A DNA stretch of 48,975 nucleotides from an uncultured Bilophila sp. (GTDB taxonomy: Bacteria; Desulfobacterota; Desulfovibrionia; Desulfovibrionales; Desulfovibrionaceae). The notes under the pieces are model-generated. The model ran no database searches. It saw only the letters and a program-made list of their open reading frames with translations, and was not told where the DNA came from. Made by a program: the position numbers and the translations under genes. Each line of letters begins with the position of its first letter. The stretch's first letter is position 1. The stretch is taken from contig CAJUHZ010000018.1 in assembly GCA_910585945.1 (NCBI GenBank), positions 1 to 48,975 of the forward strand. Direction: 5' to 3'. Positions 33,926 to 41,071 of the stretch are shown here, in pieces.

Positions 33926-34765
33926 TCAGGCCAGACGCATGATCACCGTGCCTGCCGCCACGAGCAGAACCGCGAGAACGCGCATGCGGGTGATGCGTTC
34001 CCCAAGAAAAAGCACTGCCAGCAACATCCCGAAGATCACGGATGTTTCGCGCAAGGCGGCCACAAGCTGAATCGGCGCGCGCGTCATGGCCCAAAGCGCC
34101 ACACCGTAGGAGCCAAGGCTGCACAGACCGCCGAAGAGGCCAATCTTCCAGCGCTGGCGGACATAGTTCGTGTAATCCCGCCCCTGGCGGAACAGAATGA
34201 GCGTGTTCAGGGGGAACATGTTCAGGAAGTAGAGCCAGCACGCGTAGCTGACAGTGTTTGCCCCGTTTCGTACCCCGAAGCCGTCCACCAGAGTGTAGCC
34301 CATGATCACCACGGCAGTGCCCAGGGCGGCCGCGGTGCCCCGCTTGTTGAACGTGCCATTGCGCAGGTTCTGGCTCGCCAGAACAAGCACTCCGGTGCAG
34401 AGGCAGATGATGCCGAGCCAGCCGGCAAGGGAAATATGCTGACCCAGGGCGGCCATGCCCACAGCGGTGAACAACGGCGTTGTTCCGCGCATCAGGGTGT
34501 AGGCATAGGTCATTTCCGATTGCCTGTATGCGGCCGCCATACAGAGGTAGTACACGGCGTGGCAACACATCGAGCAGAGGAGGAAAGGCCAGATCCCGGC
34601 GTCGGGCAGGGGAAGGAAGGGCAGGATGAACACAACGCCCATGCCGCCGCCAAGCACATTGAGGCCGGTTTCGTAAAAGGGGTTTGATCCGCCTTTGATG
34701 ACCACGTTCCACGAGGCGTGCAAACAGGCCGCCACCAGCATGATCACGATGATTTCAAGAGACAT
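33926..34765 (-). CDS. DMT-superfamily (EamA) transporter
   Basis: A 279-residue inner-membrane protein with ten predicted TM helices in two EamA-type halves. The first half ends around GVLVLASQNLR and the second shows APIQLVAALRETSVIFGMLL with the LGERIT motif typical of EamA repeats. Family members export or import small metabolites such as amino acids, nucleobases or sugar phosphates. The start at 34765 has GGGAGCGG upstream; the longer frame adds a Pro/Arg-rich segment without support. Substrate unknown. No neighbouring gene indicates a substrate. Confidence 0.88.
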   Translation of the reverse strand: MSLEIIVIMLVAACLHASWNVVIKGGSNPFYETGLNVLGGGMGVVFILPFLPLPDAGIWPFLLCSMCCHAVYYLCMAAAYRQSEMTYAYTLMRGTTPLFTAVGMAALGQHISLAGWLGIICLCTGVLVLASQNLRNGTFNKRGTAAALGTAVVIMGYTLVDGFGVRNGANTVSYACWLYFLNMFPLNTLILFRQGRDYTNYVRQRWKIGLFGGLCSLGSYGVALWAMTRAPIQLVAALRETSVIFGMLLAVLFLGERITRMRVLAVLLVAAGTVIMRLA

Positions 34766-34913
34766 GTCCGCTCCCGGCTCAGGGTTGGGGGCCGCGCCGC
34801 GCGTCATGGCATGGCGCGGCCCGTGTCGGCGCAAGGGCATTCTATGCCCGCCGGGTGCGGTTGTCGAACGATCTTTTCAGATGTCCGCCTTCCTGATTCC
34901 GCTTTTTGCCTCC

Positions 34914-34951
34914 GGAAAAGTTCCTGAACCTTCAGGAGGGTGGTTCAGGAA
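34914..34951 (-). terminator. Candidate terminator after the flavodoxin-fold gene pair
   Basis: TTCCTGAACC and GGTTCAGGAA arms (10 bp, perfect) at 34921-34951 are followed, on the minus strand, by CTTTTCC. It is 30 bases beyond the stop at 34982. Confidence 0.5.
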
Positions 34952-34981
34952 GTCCGTTTCGTCAAAAATGCGGTTTTCGAT

Positions 34982-35647
34982 TCAGGAGGATACACAGCTT
35001 CGCGCCAGTTCCTGCCCCAGGGCATGGGCTTTCTGGCAATCAATCGGGAATTGATTTTCCCGGTAGTTCGCTTTTTCCGTTTCAGAAAAGCATTCTACCT
35101 TGTATTTGCTGTAGTCGCTGAACTGGTAGGTATTGTTGACATACAGTTCAAGCGGTTTTTTTGAAAAAACACGCTCAACAAAGGACTCCGTCGTGCGCAG
35201 TTTTTCCGGATAGCGCTGTTGCTCCATAACGTCACTGGTGACGTTCATGGTATAGATGAAAGCGGTGGCTACCGCTTTGGGAGCCAGCGAGGAATAGTCC
35301 TTGTCATAGACAAAACAGGGGAACATGAGCCGCTCCAGAAAGGAGCGCATCATGCCCGTCACGTCATAAAAATAAATGGGCGATCCAAAAATGATGGCGT
35401 CCGCCTCAAGCAGTTTTTCCAGCACTGGCGCGAGGTCGTCGCGCACGGCGCATCTGCCGTAGGATTTGCCGCCCAATTTCTTGCATTCGAAACAGCTCAG
35501 GCAGCCCTTGTAGCGATAGTCGTAAAGATGCAGCAGTTCCGTATGCGCGTCGGGGGCGATGGAGGCGGCCCCTTCCAGCGCGTGCCGGAGCACCGTAGCG
35601 GTATTCCATTTTTTGCGGGGGCTGGCGTTTACAGCGTATATGTTCAT
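34982..35647 (-). CDS. Flavodoxin-fold NAD(P)H-dependent FMN reductase-like protein 1
   Basis: A 221-residue protein of the multimeric flavodoxin WrbA/iron-sulfur flavoprotein type. It begins MNIYAVNASPRKKWNTATVL, where SPR-K-x-x-NT is the FMN phosphate-binding loop, and has GSPIYFYDVTGMMRSFLER near the middle, the second flavin-contact loop. A CLSCFECKKLGGKSYGRC cluster (about 50-67) has the cysteine spacing seen in related iron-sulfur flavoproteins. The start at 35647 has AAGGAA upstream; the longer frame overlaps the next gene out of frame. It lies 64 bp downstream of a second flavodoxin-like gene, both divergent from an HxlR regulator. Confidence 0.87.
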   Translation of the reverse strand: MNIYAVNASPRKKWNTATVLRHALEGAASIAPDAHTELLHLYDYRYKGCLSCFECKKLGGKSYGRCAVRDDLAPVLEKLLEADAIIFGSPIYFYDVTGMMRSFLERLMFPCFVYDKDYSSLAPKAVATAFIYTMNVTSDVMEQQRYPEKLRTTESFVERVFSKKPLELYVNNTYQFSDYSKYKVECFSETEKANYRENQFPIDCQKAHALGQELARSCVSS

Positions 35648-35711
35648 GATTGTTCCTTGAGCGTGAACGGGGAGGGAGTTCCTCTCCGGCAAGTGTGGGG
35701 TTGGACTACTC

Positions 35712-36332
35712 TCAGCGAATGAAATTGGTGTATATCGTCTCTTCCTGTCGGGGCAGGGGAACGGACTGCCGCCCCGCCTCGATGCACTTGAGCAGCCAGG
35801 CCATGTTGTTGCCGAGGATGCGCATGGTCTGCATCCCTTCCTTGTCCTGCCGCGTTTCTTCCGGCGTGTTGCCGTGCACCATATTCCAGTAGCGGGAAGA
35901 AACAATGGGCATCTGCGAGATGGTGAAGTACTTGTTCAGCCTGTCAAAACCGGCGGAGGCTCCACCCCGGCGGCAGCTTACGACAGCCGCGGCGGGCTTG
36001 AAGGCGTAGGGAGCGCTTTTGCAAAAAAAGACTCTGTCAAGCAGAGCGCACAATGCTGCGTTGGGGCCTGCGTAATAGATGGGAGATCCCACGACAAGGC
36101 CGTCGGCCTCCCTGAGCAGGGCGATGCACTCGTTGACCGGATCGTTTGCAAACACGCACAGGCCGGTGGAACGGCATTTGCCGCAGGCGATGCATCCGGC
36201 GATCGGAGCCGTGCCGATATGGCGCATGGTTGTTTCGATGCCGTTGGCGTTCAGGGCCGCCGCCACTTCGGAAAGGGCGGTGAAGGTGCAGCCGTTCTTG
36301 TGCGGACTGCCGTTGATGAGCAGAACATTCAT
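35712..36332 (-). CDS. Flavodoxin-fold NAD(P)H-dependent FMN reductase-like protein 2
   Basis: A 206-residue protein. MNVLLINGSPHKNGCTFTAL carries the FMN phosphate-binding loop (GSPHKNG-x-T). CIACGKCRSTGLC is a cysteine cluster, and GLVVGSPIYYAGPNAAL is the flavin ring loop. Such proteins reduce flavins, quinones or iron-sulfur partners, and in anaerobes often respond to oxidative or electrophile stress. The ATG at 36332 was chosen because GGAG lies seven bases upstream; the ATG two codons earlier is too close to that site. It is first in the two-gene unit. Confidence 0.88.
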   Translation of the reverse strand: MNVLLINGSPHKNGCTFTALSEVAAALNANGIETTMRHIGTAPIAGCIACGKCRSTGLCVFANDPVNECIALLREADGLVVGSPIYYAGPNAALCALLDRVFFCKSAPYAFKPAAAVVSCRRGGASAGFDRLNKYFTISQMPIVSSRYWNMVHGNTPEETRQDKEGMQTMRILGNNMAWLLKCIEAGRQSVPLPRQEETIYTNFIR

Positions 36333-36366
36333 GGGCATTCTCCTTGTTGCGTATGCAGGGTTGATG

Positions 36367-36505
36367 CGCTAGGGTCAGGCCTCATCATCCCGCCCGCTGC
36401 AAAGCTGTTTTCGCGTCCGGCGGCGTTGCAGGACCAACATTGACCTTGCGGGTTCAATACGGTTTTGGCCTGCTCGCCCTTGTCGGCCGGAAAACTCCGG
36501 CTTTC
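36367..36505 (-). repeat. Diverged dispersed repeat, copy B (inverted)
   Basis: The reverse complement matches 30100-30244 across its length, including CAAGGTCAATGTTGG and TGCAACGCCGCCGGAC. On the plus strand it includes a CCGGAAAA/TTTCCGG hairpin followed by GGTTTTTT, which resembles a terminator. It sits between the flavodoxin-like gene and the HxlR gene. Confidence 0.65.
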
Positions 36506-36691
36506 CGGGGAAGGTTTTTTAATGAGGTCTGACTCTGACGCCTGATTGCAAGACTGTTCCCGCACGATTCCGCGTGAATTGGCCTGGATGGCATGGCGCG
36601 CCCTCTCCGCAACAGGGATGGAGCGCCGGGCAGGCCTTGTCGCGGCTCGCCTCGTGCAGCGCACCTTAACTTGAGGACGACGTTTTTCACA

Positions 36692-36716
36692 AGTACGCAC
36701 CTTTTTGTAACGTGCT
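36692..36716. promoter_or_regulatory. Possible HxlR operator
   Basis: An imperfect dyad AGTACGCACC-TTTTT-GTAACGTGCT (six of ten pairs match) lies 35 bases upstream of the HxlR start and faces the divergent reductase operon. HxlR-type regulators bind such short dyads near their own promoters. The match is moderate. Confidence 0.35.
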
Positions 36717-36750
36717 ATCGTTAAAGTTAGTGAGGCGCGCGAGTCCAGGC

Positions 36751-37134
36751 ATGAAAAACAACAGAACGTATCATTGCGGCATAGAGGCCACGCTCGATCT
36801 GATCGGCGGAAAGTGGAAGGCGCTGATCTTGTGGCGTCTTTTGGAGAAACCGTTGCGTTTTAATGAGCTGTGCCGGCAGATTCCGCACGTTTCTCCGAAA
36901 ATCCTGACGCAGCAGCTCAGAGAGATGGAAGGGAGCCGACTTGTCGACCGCAAGGCGTTCCCCGTTGTTCCGCCGAAGGTGGAGTACTCGCTCACCTCCT
37001 TTGGCCGCAGCCTGTTGCCGATTCTTGAGGTGATGTGCGCCTGGGGGAACGAGTACCTGAAACAGATTGATCCGGCTGACGCGCCGCACCGTGAAAATCA
37101 CGGACAGGACTTGGAAAAGCCATTTCATAACTGA
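36751..37134 (+). CDS. HxlR-family winged-helix regulator
   Basis: A 127-residue regulator with the full HxlR pattern: HCGIEATLDLIGGKWKALIL, RFNELCRQIPHVSPKIL, TQQLREMEG (recognition helix) and VPPKVEYSLTSFG (wing). The N-terminal cysteine (about residue 8) is the position that senses electrophiles or oxidants in related regulators such as YodB and HypR. It is divergent from two flavodoxin-fold reductases, an arrangement in which HxlR proteins typically control quinone- or flavin-reductase genes. The ATG at 36751 was chosen by homology; the Shine-Dalgarno is weak. Confidence 0.9.
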   Translation: MKNNRTYHCGIEATLDLIGGKWKALILWRLLEKPLRFNELCRQIPHVSPKILTQQLREMEGSRLVDRKAFPVVPPKVEYSLTSFGRSLLPILEVMCAWGNEYLKQIDPADAPHRENHGQDLEKPFHN

Positions 37135-37222
37135 TTTCTATAAATGATTTTTTCCCATCATCGACTTGTCTTCGCCGCTCCTCGCTGTAGGATGGAGAAA
37201 ACATACTTTTTGGGAGGTTATC

Positions 37223-37618
37223 ATGAGATTCTCTTCTTCTCTGTCTTTTGGCGGTCTGGCGTTGGCAGGCATGCTTTTTCTCCCGGCGTCTGCTTCTCTG
37301 GCCGCTCCGGCGCAATCCGGCAATGAGCTTCAGGCCGAAAACACCTTCACCCAATCGGTGAAGGAAACATATAAGGACGCCAAGAACGATTTGAAAAAAG
37401 TCGTGAATAATATCACGGCGGACGGCAAGAGCGATGAGCAGAAATACCGTGAGGAACGCGAAAAGCAGGTGAAAGAGTATCATGAGAAAGTGCGTGACGC
37501 CCGGCAGGATTATGCGGAAAAACGCATGAACGCCCAAAAAGCCTATTTGAAGGACCACGGTCAACTGCCGATCAAGGAAGATATTGAAAAAGATTTGAAC
37601 ACGGTCCCTGTGAAGTAG
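37223..37618 (+). CDS. Secreted, highly charged helical protein, unknown function
   Basis: 131 residues with a clear signal peptide (MRFSSSLSFGGLALAGMLFL, cleavage after SLAA). The mature part is almost entirely charged helix (ETYKDAKNDLKKVVNNI, then a KEYHEKVRDARQDYAEKR stretch), probably a periplasmic coiled coil. It contains no cysteines. The ATG at 37223 has GGGAGG six bases upstream. It is a single gene ending at a strong terminator. I recognise no family; a periplasmic adaptor or chaperone-like role would be a guess. Confidence 0.8.
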   Translation: MRFSSSLSFGGLALAGMLFLPASASLAAPAQSGNELQAENTFTQSVKETYKDAKNDLKKVVNNITADGKSDEQKYREEREKQVKEYHEKVRDARQDYAEKRMNAQKAYLKDHGQLPIKEDIEKDLNTVPVK

Positions 37619-37698
37619 TTGCCCTCCACAAGCAATCCCCGGCGCGGAGACTCCCCCAGGGTTTTCGTGCCGGAGGGTTGCGTTCTGCAGAGAGCGTG

Positions 37699-37736
37699 TA
37701 CAAAAACGCCCTGATTTTGCGTCGGGCGTTTTTTTT
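37699..37736 (+). terminator. Rho-independent terminator
   Basis: AAAAACGCCC and GGGCGTTTTTTTT arms surround an 11-base loop, about 80 bases after the secreted-protein stop. Confidence 0.88.
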
Positions 37737-37909
37737 GACCTCCCGGTTTCCATGCAGCGGAATGTCCGGGGCCACCGGGAGCACGTTTGCCGGCTGGCTC
37801 TTGCTATTTGGGGCCGTCACGCGGTATCGACGTTTTTTCGCGGCACGCGGGCAGGGACGGCATGGCGACTGTCCGGCCGCCATGCCGGTTTGCCTTCGGG
37901 AGACTTTTC

Positions 37910-38488
37910 ATGCGGCGTATTGTTATTGGCGTGAGCGGAGCGAGCGGAATGCCTCTTGCCCGCACCCTGTTGCGGAGCCTTGCCGCCCTGCCGGATCTTG
38001 AGCTTCATCTCGTTGTTTCGGCCGCCGCCGATCAGGTTTTGCGCGCTGAATGCGGAGACGACGGGGAGGAACTGCGCCGTTGCGCGCACAGGGTGCACGC
38101 GCCCTCGGACATGACCGCGCCTCCGGCCAGCGGATCCTGGCGGCAGGAGGGCATGATCGTGTGCCCGTGCTCCATGAGTTCGCTGGCGGCCATCGCCACA
38201 GGTGTGGGCATGAACCTTATCCATCGCGCGGCCGACGTCACCCTGAAGGAGCGACGGCCCCTGCTGCTGGTGGTGCGCGAGACGCCGTTCAACCGCGTGC
38301 ATCTGCGCAATATGGAGCTTGCCGCCGCCGCCGGAGCGACGATCATGCCTTTCATGCCGACTTTTTACACGCCTGCAAGCACGCTCGACGACATGATGCG
38401 GCATTTTTGCGGCCGGCTGCTGGATCAGCTCCGTATTCCGCACGATTTGTGCGATCGTTGGGGGGAGACGCGTCTTCTCACAGCCTGA
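37910..38488 (+). CDS. ubiX: UbiX-family flavin prenyltransferase
   Basis: A 192-residue flavoprotein that prenylates FMN to make the cofactor for UbiD-type decarboxylases. VIGVSGASGMPLARTL is the FMN-binding loop, CPCSMSSLAAIATGVG the central flavin and prenyl site, and LKERRPLLLVVRETPFNRVHL the signature near the dimethylallyl phosphate site. The ATG at 37910 has GGGAG seven bases before it. It lies 8 kb from the ubiD-ubiA pair on the other strand. It is probably the source of prenylated FMN for UbiD. Confidence 0.93.
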   Translation: MRRIVIGVSGASGMPLARTLLRSLAALPDLELHLVVSAAADQVLRAECGDDGEELRRCAHRVHAPSDMTAPPASGSWRQEGMIVCPCSMSSLAAIATGVGMNLIHRAADVTLKERRPLLLVVRETPFNRVHLRNMELAAAAGATIMPFMPTFYTPASTLDDMMRHFCGRLLDQLRIPHDLCDRWGETRLLTA

Positions 38489-38896
38489 AACGCGGTTTGA
38501 AGCGGCATGCCGCGCACAGATCGATGTAAAATAACTATATAGCGAAGTTGTACTATTGAGCAAAGCATAACGAATTAGCTGATATAGCATTATTACGCTT
38601 TGTTTTTCCACAAGACAGAGCCAGCGAAAAGCCAATATAAAGCCAAATCACGCAAGAGTTCAGTTATCACCTCATTACTTCCGTAGCGGGCAAAGATTTA
38701 TTGCTAAGAGGCTTTTCTTCTTTGATTTGCGTAATTTTGCATAATGGTCGGTAGATCTCACTGAGAACTCATTTTGTAATCTAAAAAAGAGCGAGGTATA
38801 TATAGTATATTCAAGGGACAATTACCGTACCGGGAGCATTTTTCCTGATGACTCGTATACGATGCGTTTGTAAAATTCCAGATATAAAGATTCCTG
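38489..38896. other. AT-rich gap, no gene recognised
   Basis: About 400 bases of low GC with several A/T runs. One minus-strand stretch near 38606-38705 reads ARYGSNEVITELLRDLALYW and may be the tail of a lost gene, but it has no start. No RNA gene was recognised. Confidence 0.4.
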
Positions 38897-39589
38897 TTAC
38901 TCTTTCCATTGGTTGTACGGAGTTTCCCAACCGGCAAGGAAAGACATTTCCTCTTCTTCATAATCGAAATCCAGTTCTTCTCTACAGGCTTCTGCAACTT
39001 CAAACGCTTCGGGAACTGCCAGCAACCGGAGCAGTGTTTTGATTCTTTCCGGTTCGGGAGCATTGTCATCGTCCAAACCTCCCATCACGCAAAGCAGCGG
39101 AAAGAATGCGTACCAGTGTCCCAGCGTGTCGGCTCCCCGTTTGTCACCTCCGGCAAGAGCCTTGGAAGCCAGTGGAACAATCTGCTCCGCCAATTCCAAA
39201 GGGGCGATCAACCGAACTTCCGTCTCGGACGACATCGGAATAATACCCATGTCAAGCAGCTTTTTCCATAATGCGCTCCCGGCGGTAACACAGCATTTCC
39301 CGGAACGACGATCCACATAAGTGCCGTCTTTCAAGAAACCGCCCTCTGTGACAAGCCCCATCGCCTCGCTACGCTCTGGTTTGGGCAATTGCTCCGGCGG
39401 CAAAAGGGAGAGATAGCCGAGCTGTTCCAGCTCATTCCGAACCCGCAAGACCGTGTACCCGCAGTCCATTTGGTTTTGAAGATGATAAAGGCTATGGCAA
39501 ATACTTTGTGCCAAAAGCGGAACGGGAGAAGCTGTCGCTACGGTTGTCACGGAATATTCCACCAAATCTTCTATTGCATGCATTGACAT
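38897..39589 (-). CDS. Acidic hypothetical protein, possibly immunity-like
   Basis: 230 residues, soluble, no signal peptide. The N-terminal half is helical. The middle carries GGFLKDGTYVDRRSGKCCV, and the C-terminal third is strongly acidic (REELDFDYEEEEMSF). I recognise no family. The acidic nature, isolation in AT-rich sequence, and the adjacent ankyrin-type remnant recall immunity genes left over from polymorphic toxin loci, but no toxin is visible. No good Shine-Dalgarno was found, and an ATG two codons later is an alternative start. Confidence 0.65.
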   Translation of the reverse strand: MSMHAIEDLVEYSVTTVATASPVPLLAQSICHSLYHLQNQMDCGYTVLRVRNELEQLGYLSLLPPEQLPKPERSEAMGLVTEGGFLKDGTYVDRRSGKCCVTAGSALWKKLLDMGIIPMSSETEVRLIAPLELAEQIVPLASKALAGGDKRGADTLGHWYAFFPLLCVMGGLDDDNAPEPERIKTLLRLLAVPEAFEVAEACREELDFDYEEEEMSFLAGWETPYNQWKE

Positions 39590-39644
39590 AACTATAGTAG
39601 TTTGTTAAGAATTGTCTAATTCAGTATGAATTTTATATAATAAT

Positions 39645-39940
39645 TTATGGCAATTCGGAAAGATACTGCTTGATTGCTTTGTCTTTTGCAACATCCTCTA
39701 CATTCTTTTGGACGAGATGTAAACCGGATCCATGTTCCACTAAGTGCTTCACTATTTCAAGACCTCCTTTTTTGCAGGCATTCGCCTTGTTCGCATCTTT
39801 TATCACGGCATAGAACAGAGCGGTGTATCCCCAGTTGGTTCTTGCATAAATATTTGCGCCTTTTTCTACCAGTTTTTTTACCAATACCAGGCTTTTTTGA
39901 CAAACAGCATGAAACAGGAGACTGGAATTGTAAGTGACAA
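39645..39940 (-). pseudogene. Ankyrin-repeat protein remnant, 5' end missing
   Basis: The minus-strand frame reads NSSLLFHAVCQKSLVLVKKL, VEKGANIYARTNWGYTALFY and GGLEIVKHLVEHGSGLHLV, which are two to three ankyrin repeats (the TALFYAV and VKxLVExGA pattern). The last part, VEDVAKDKAIKQYLSELP, is a typical C-terminal cap. The frame extends upstream to about 39980 without a credible start or ribosome binding site, so the N-terminal part is lost. Ankyrin proteins of this kind often serve as immunity or eukaryote-like interaction proteins. Confidence 0.65.
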
Positions 39941-39988
39941 GGAGAAGTGAATACCTGTAAAACTCACAAATTGGTTTATCTCTTCATT

Positions 39989-40735
39989 TTACCACTTGCG
40001 GAGAATTGCAGGGGCCGTGCGCCGGGGGTGAAAGAAGACCACACTTTCTCCAAGCAGACGGTCGAACACGCTGTAATGTTCCTCTTTCAGCCGGAGCAGG
40101 GGCATGCCTGCCGGCAGTTCGAGCCTGTCCGCCACACGATCCGAGGCAAGGGCAGGCTGAACCCGCACGATGGTGTGCGCCGAATCCTCGCCGCTTATGG
40201 CGGTGAGAAAAGAGGCGAAGGAACCATCGGACGCGTCCCGGTTCACATCCCGCAAGGCGCTCATGGAGCAGTGCGGGTAATTGTAGACGAGCAGCACGGG
40301 CGTTTTGTCCACAATATAGAGGTTTTCCTGAAACAGGCAGACGGCGGAGCCGCCGCCGGCCGCGATCAGCTCCCGCATCGCTTCTTCCGTGGCTGGCAGG
40401 AAGGGCGAACTTTCCAGATCTACTGTCGCCCCGTCTTCTTCCAGCAGAATGCGAAAATCGGAGAATTTGTCGAAGCGCATCCGCACGTCGAGCGTACTGC
40501 GGTGGATCAGGTTGCCTGTACCGTGTTTTTTGGAAATGACCCCGTCCCGAGCCAGGGCCATGAGCGCTTCCCGCAGGGTCGGGCGGCTGACGCCGAGCAT
40601 CTGGCACAGGATTTCTTCTGCGGGCAATTTGTTGTCGCTGAACGCGCCTGTGCGCAGTCCGTCCCGAATATACGCCAGCAGGGCCTGTTTGGCGCGGATG
40701 TACAGCGGTATCTGAGCAGTGGAGAGTAGTTCCAT
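39989..40735 (-). CDS. GntR-family (HutC/UTRA) transcriptional regulator
   Basis: A 248-residue regulator. The N-terminal winged helix has LPAEEILCQMLGVSRPTLRE followed by ALMALARDGVISKKHGTG (about residues 37-74), the GntR signature. The C-terminal UTRA ligand domain covers about 95-245 with DRLLGESVVFFHP at the end. UTRA domains bind small metabolites and relieve repression. The ATG at 40735 has AGGAGG seven bases upstream. It is divergent from an epimerase gene, and three GTCWGAC motifs lie in the shared control region. The effector is unknown. Confidence 0.92.
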   Translation of the reverse strand: MELLSTAQIPLYIRAKQALLAYIRDGLRTGAFSDNKLPAEEILCQMLGVSRPTLREALMALARDGVISKKHGTGNLIHRSTLDVRMRFDKFSDFRILLEEDGATVDLESSPFLPATEEAMRELIAAGGGSAVCLFQENLYIVDKTPVLLVYNYPHCSMSALRDVNRDASDGSFASFLTAISGEDSAHTIVRVQPALASDRVADRLELPAGMPLLRLKEEHYSVFDRLLGESVVFFHPRRTAPAILRKW

Positions 40736-40791
40736 GCCATTGCCTCCTGCGTCGGTTGGCCGTTATTAGACTACGCCAAAAGAAGAAGCGA

Positions 40792-40842
40792 TTGTCAATA
40801 GCAAAAAAATTCGTGATAAGGTCTGACCAGAGGAGGTCAGAC
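40792..40842 (+). promoter_or_regulatory. Divergent promoter region with GntR-type operators
   Basis: TTGTCA (40792-40797) and GATAAG (40815-40820) are 17 bp apart and read toward the epimerase. GTCTGAC (40821-40827) and GTCAGAC (40836-40842) follow at once, forming a perfect dyad of 8-bp arms. These fit the GntR consensus GTM-N-KAC. A third GTCAGAC is at 40926-40932. On the minus strand a TTGACA overlaps the same -35 area and could drive the regulator gene. Confidence 0.55.
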
Positions 40843-41071
40843 GGCCGGGTTTCCGCAATGCGGCGTCTCGTACTGGACAAGCCCTTTTTCGGCAGTTAGA
40901 AGTCATGTATGAACGACCTCCAACCGTCAGACGGGCAACGAGCCGAAAAGCGCGTGTTCCGGCGAAGTGCTTCTCGTACGCGCCCGCAAGGGATTTATGA
41001 TATGTTGCACTTGTTTCTCGTGGCGGGCGCCGCACGGAAAAGCGGCGGGGCGGGGATGCGGAGGCGGGCTG

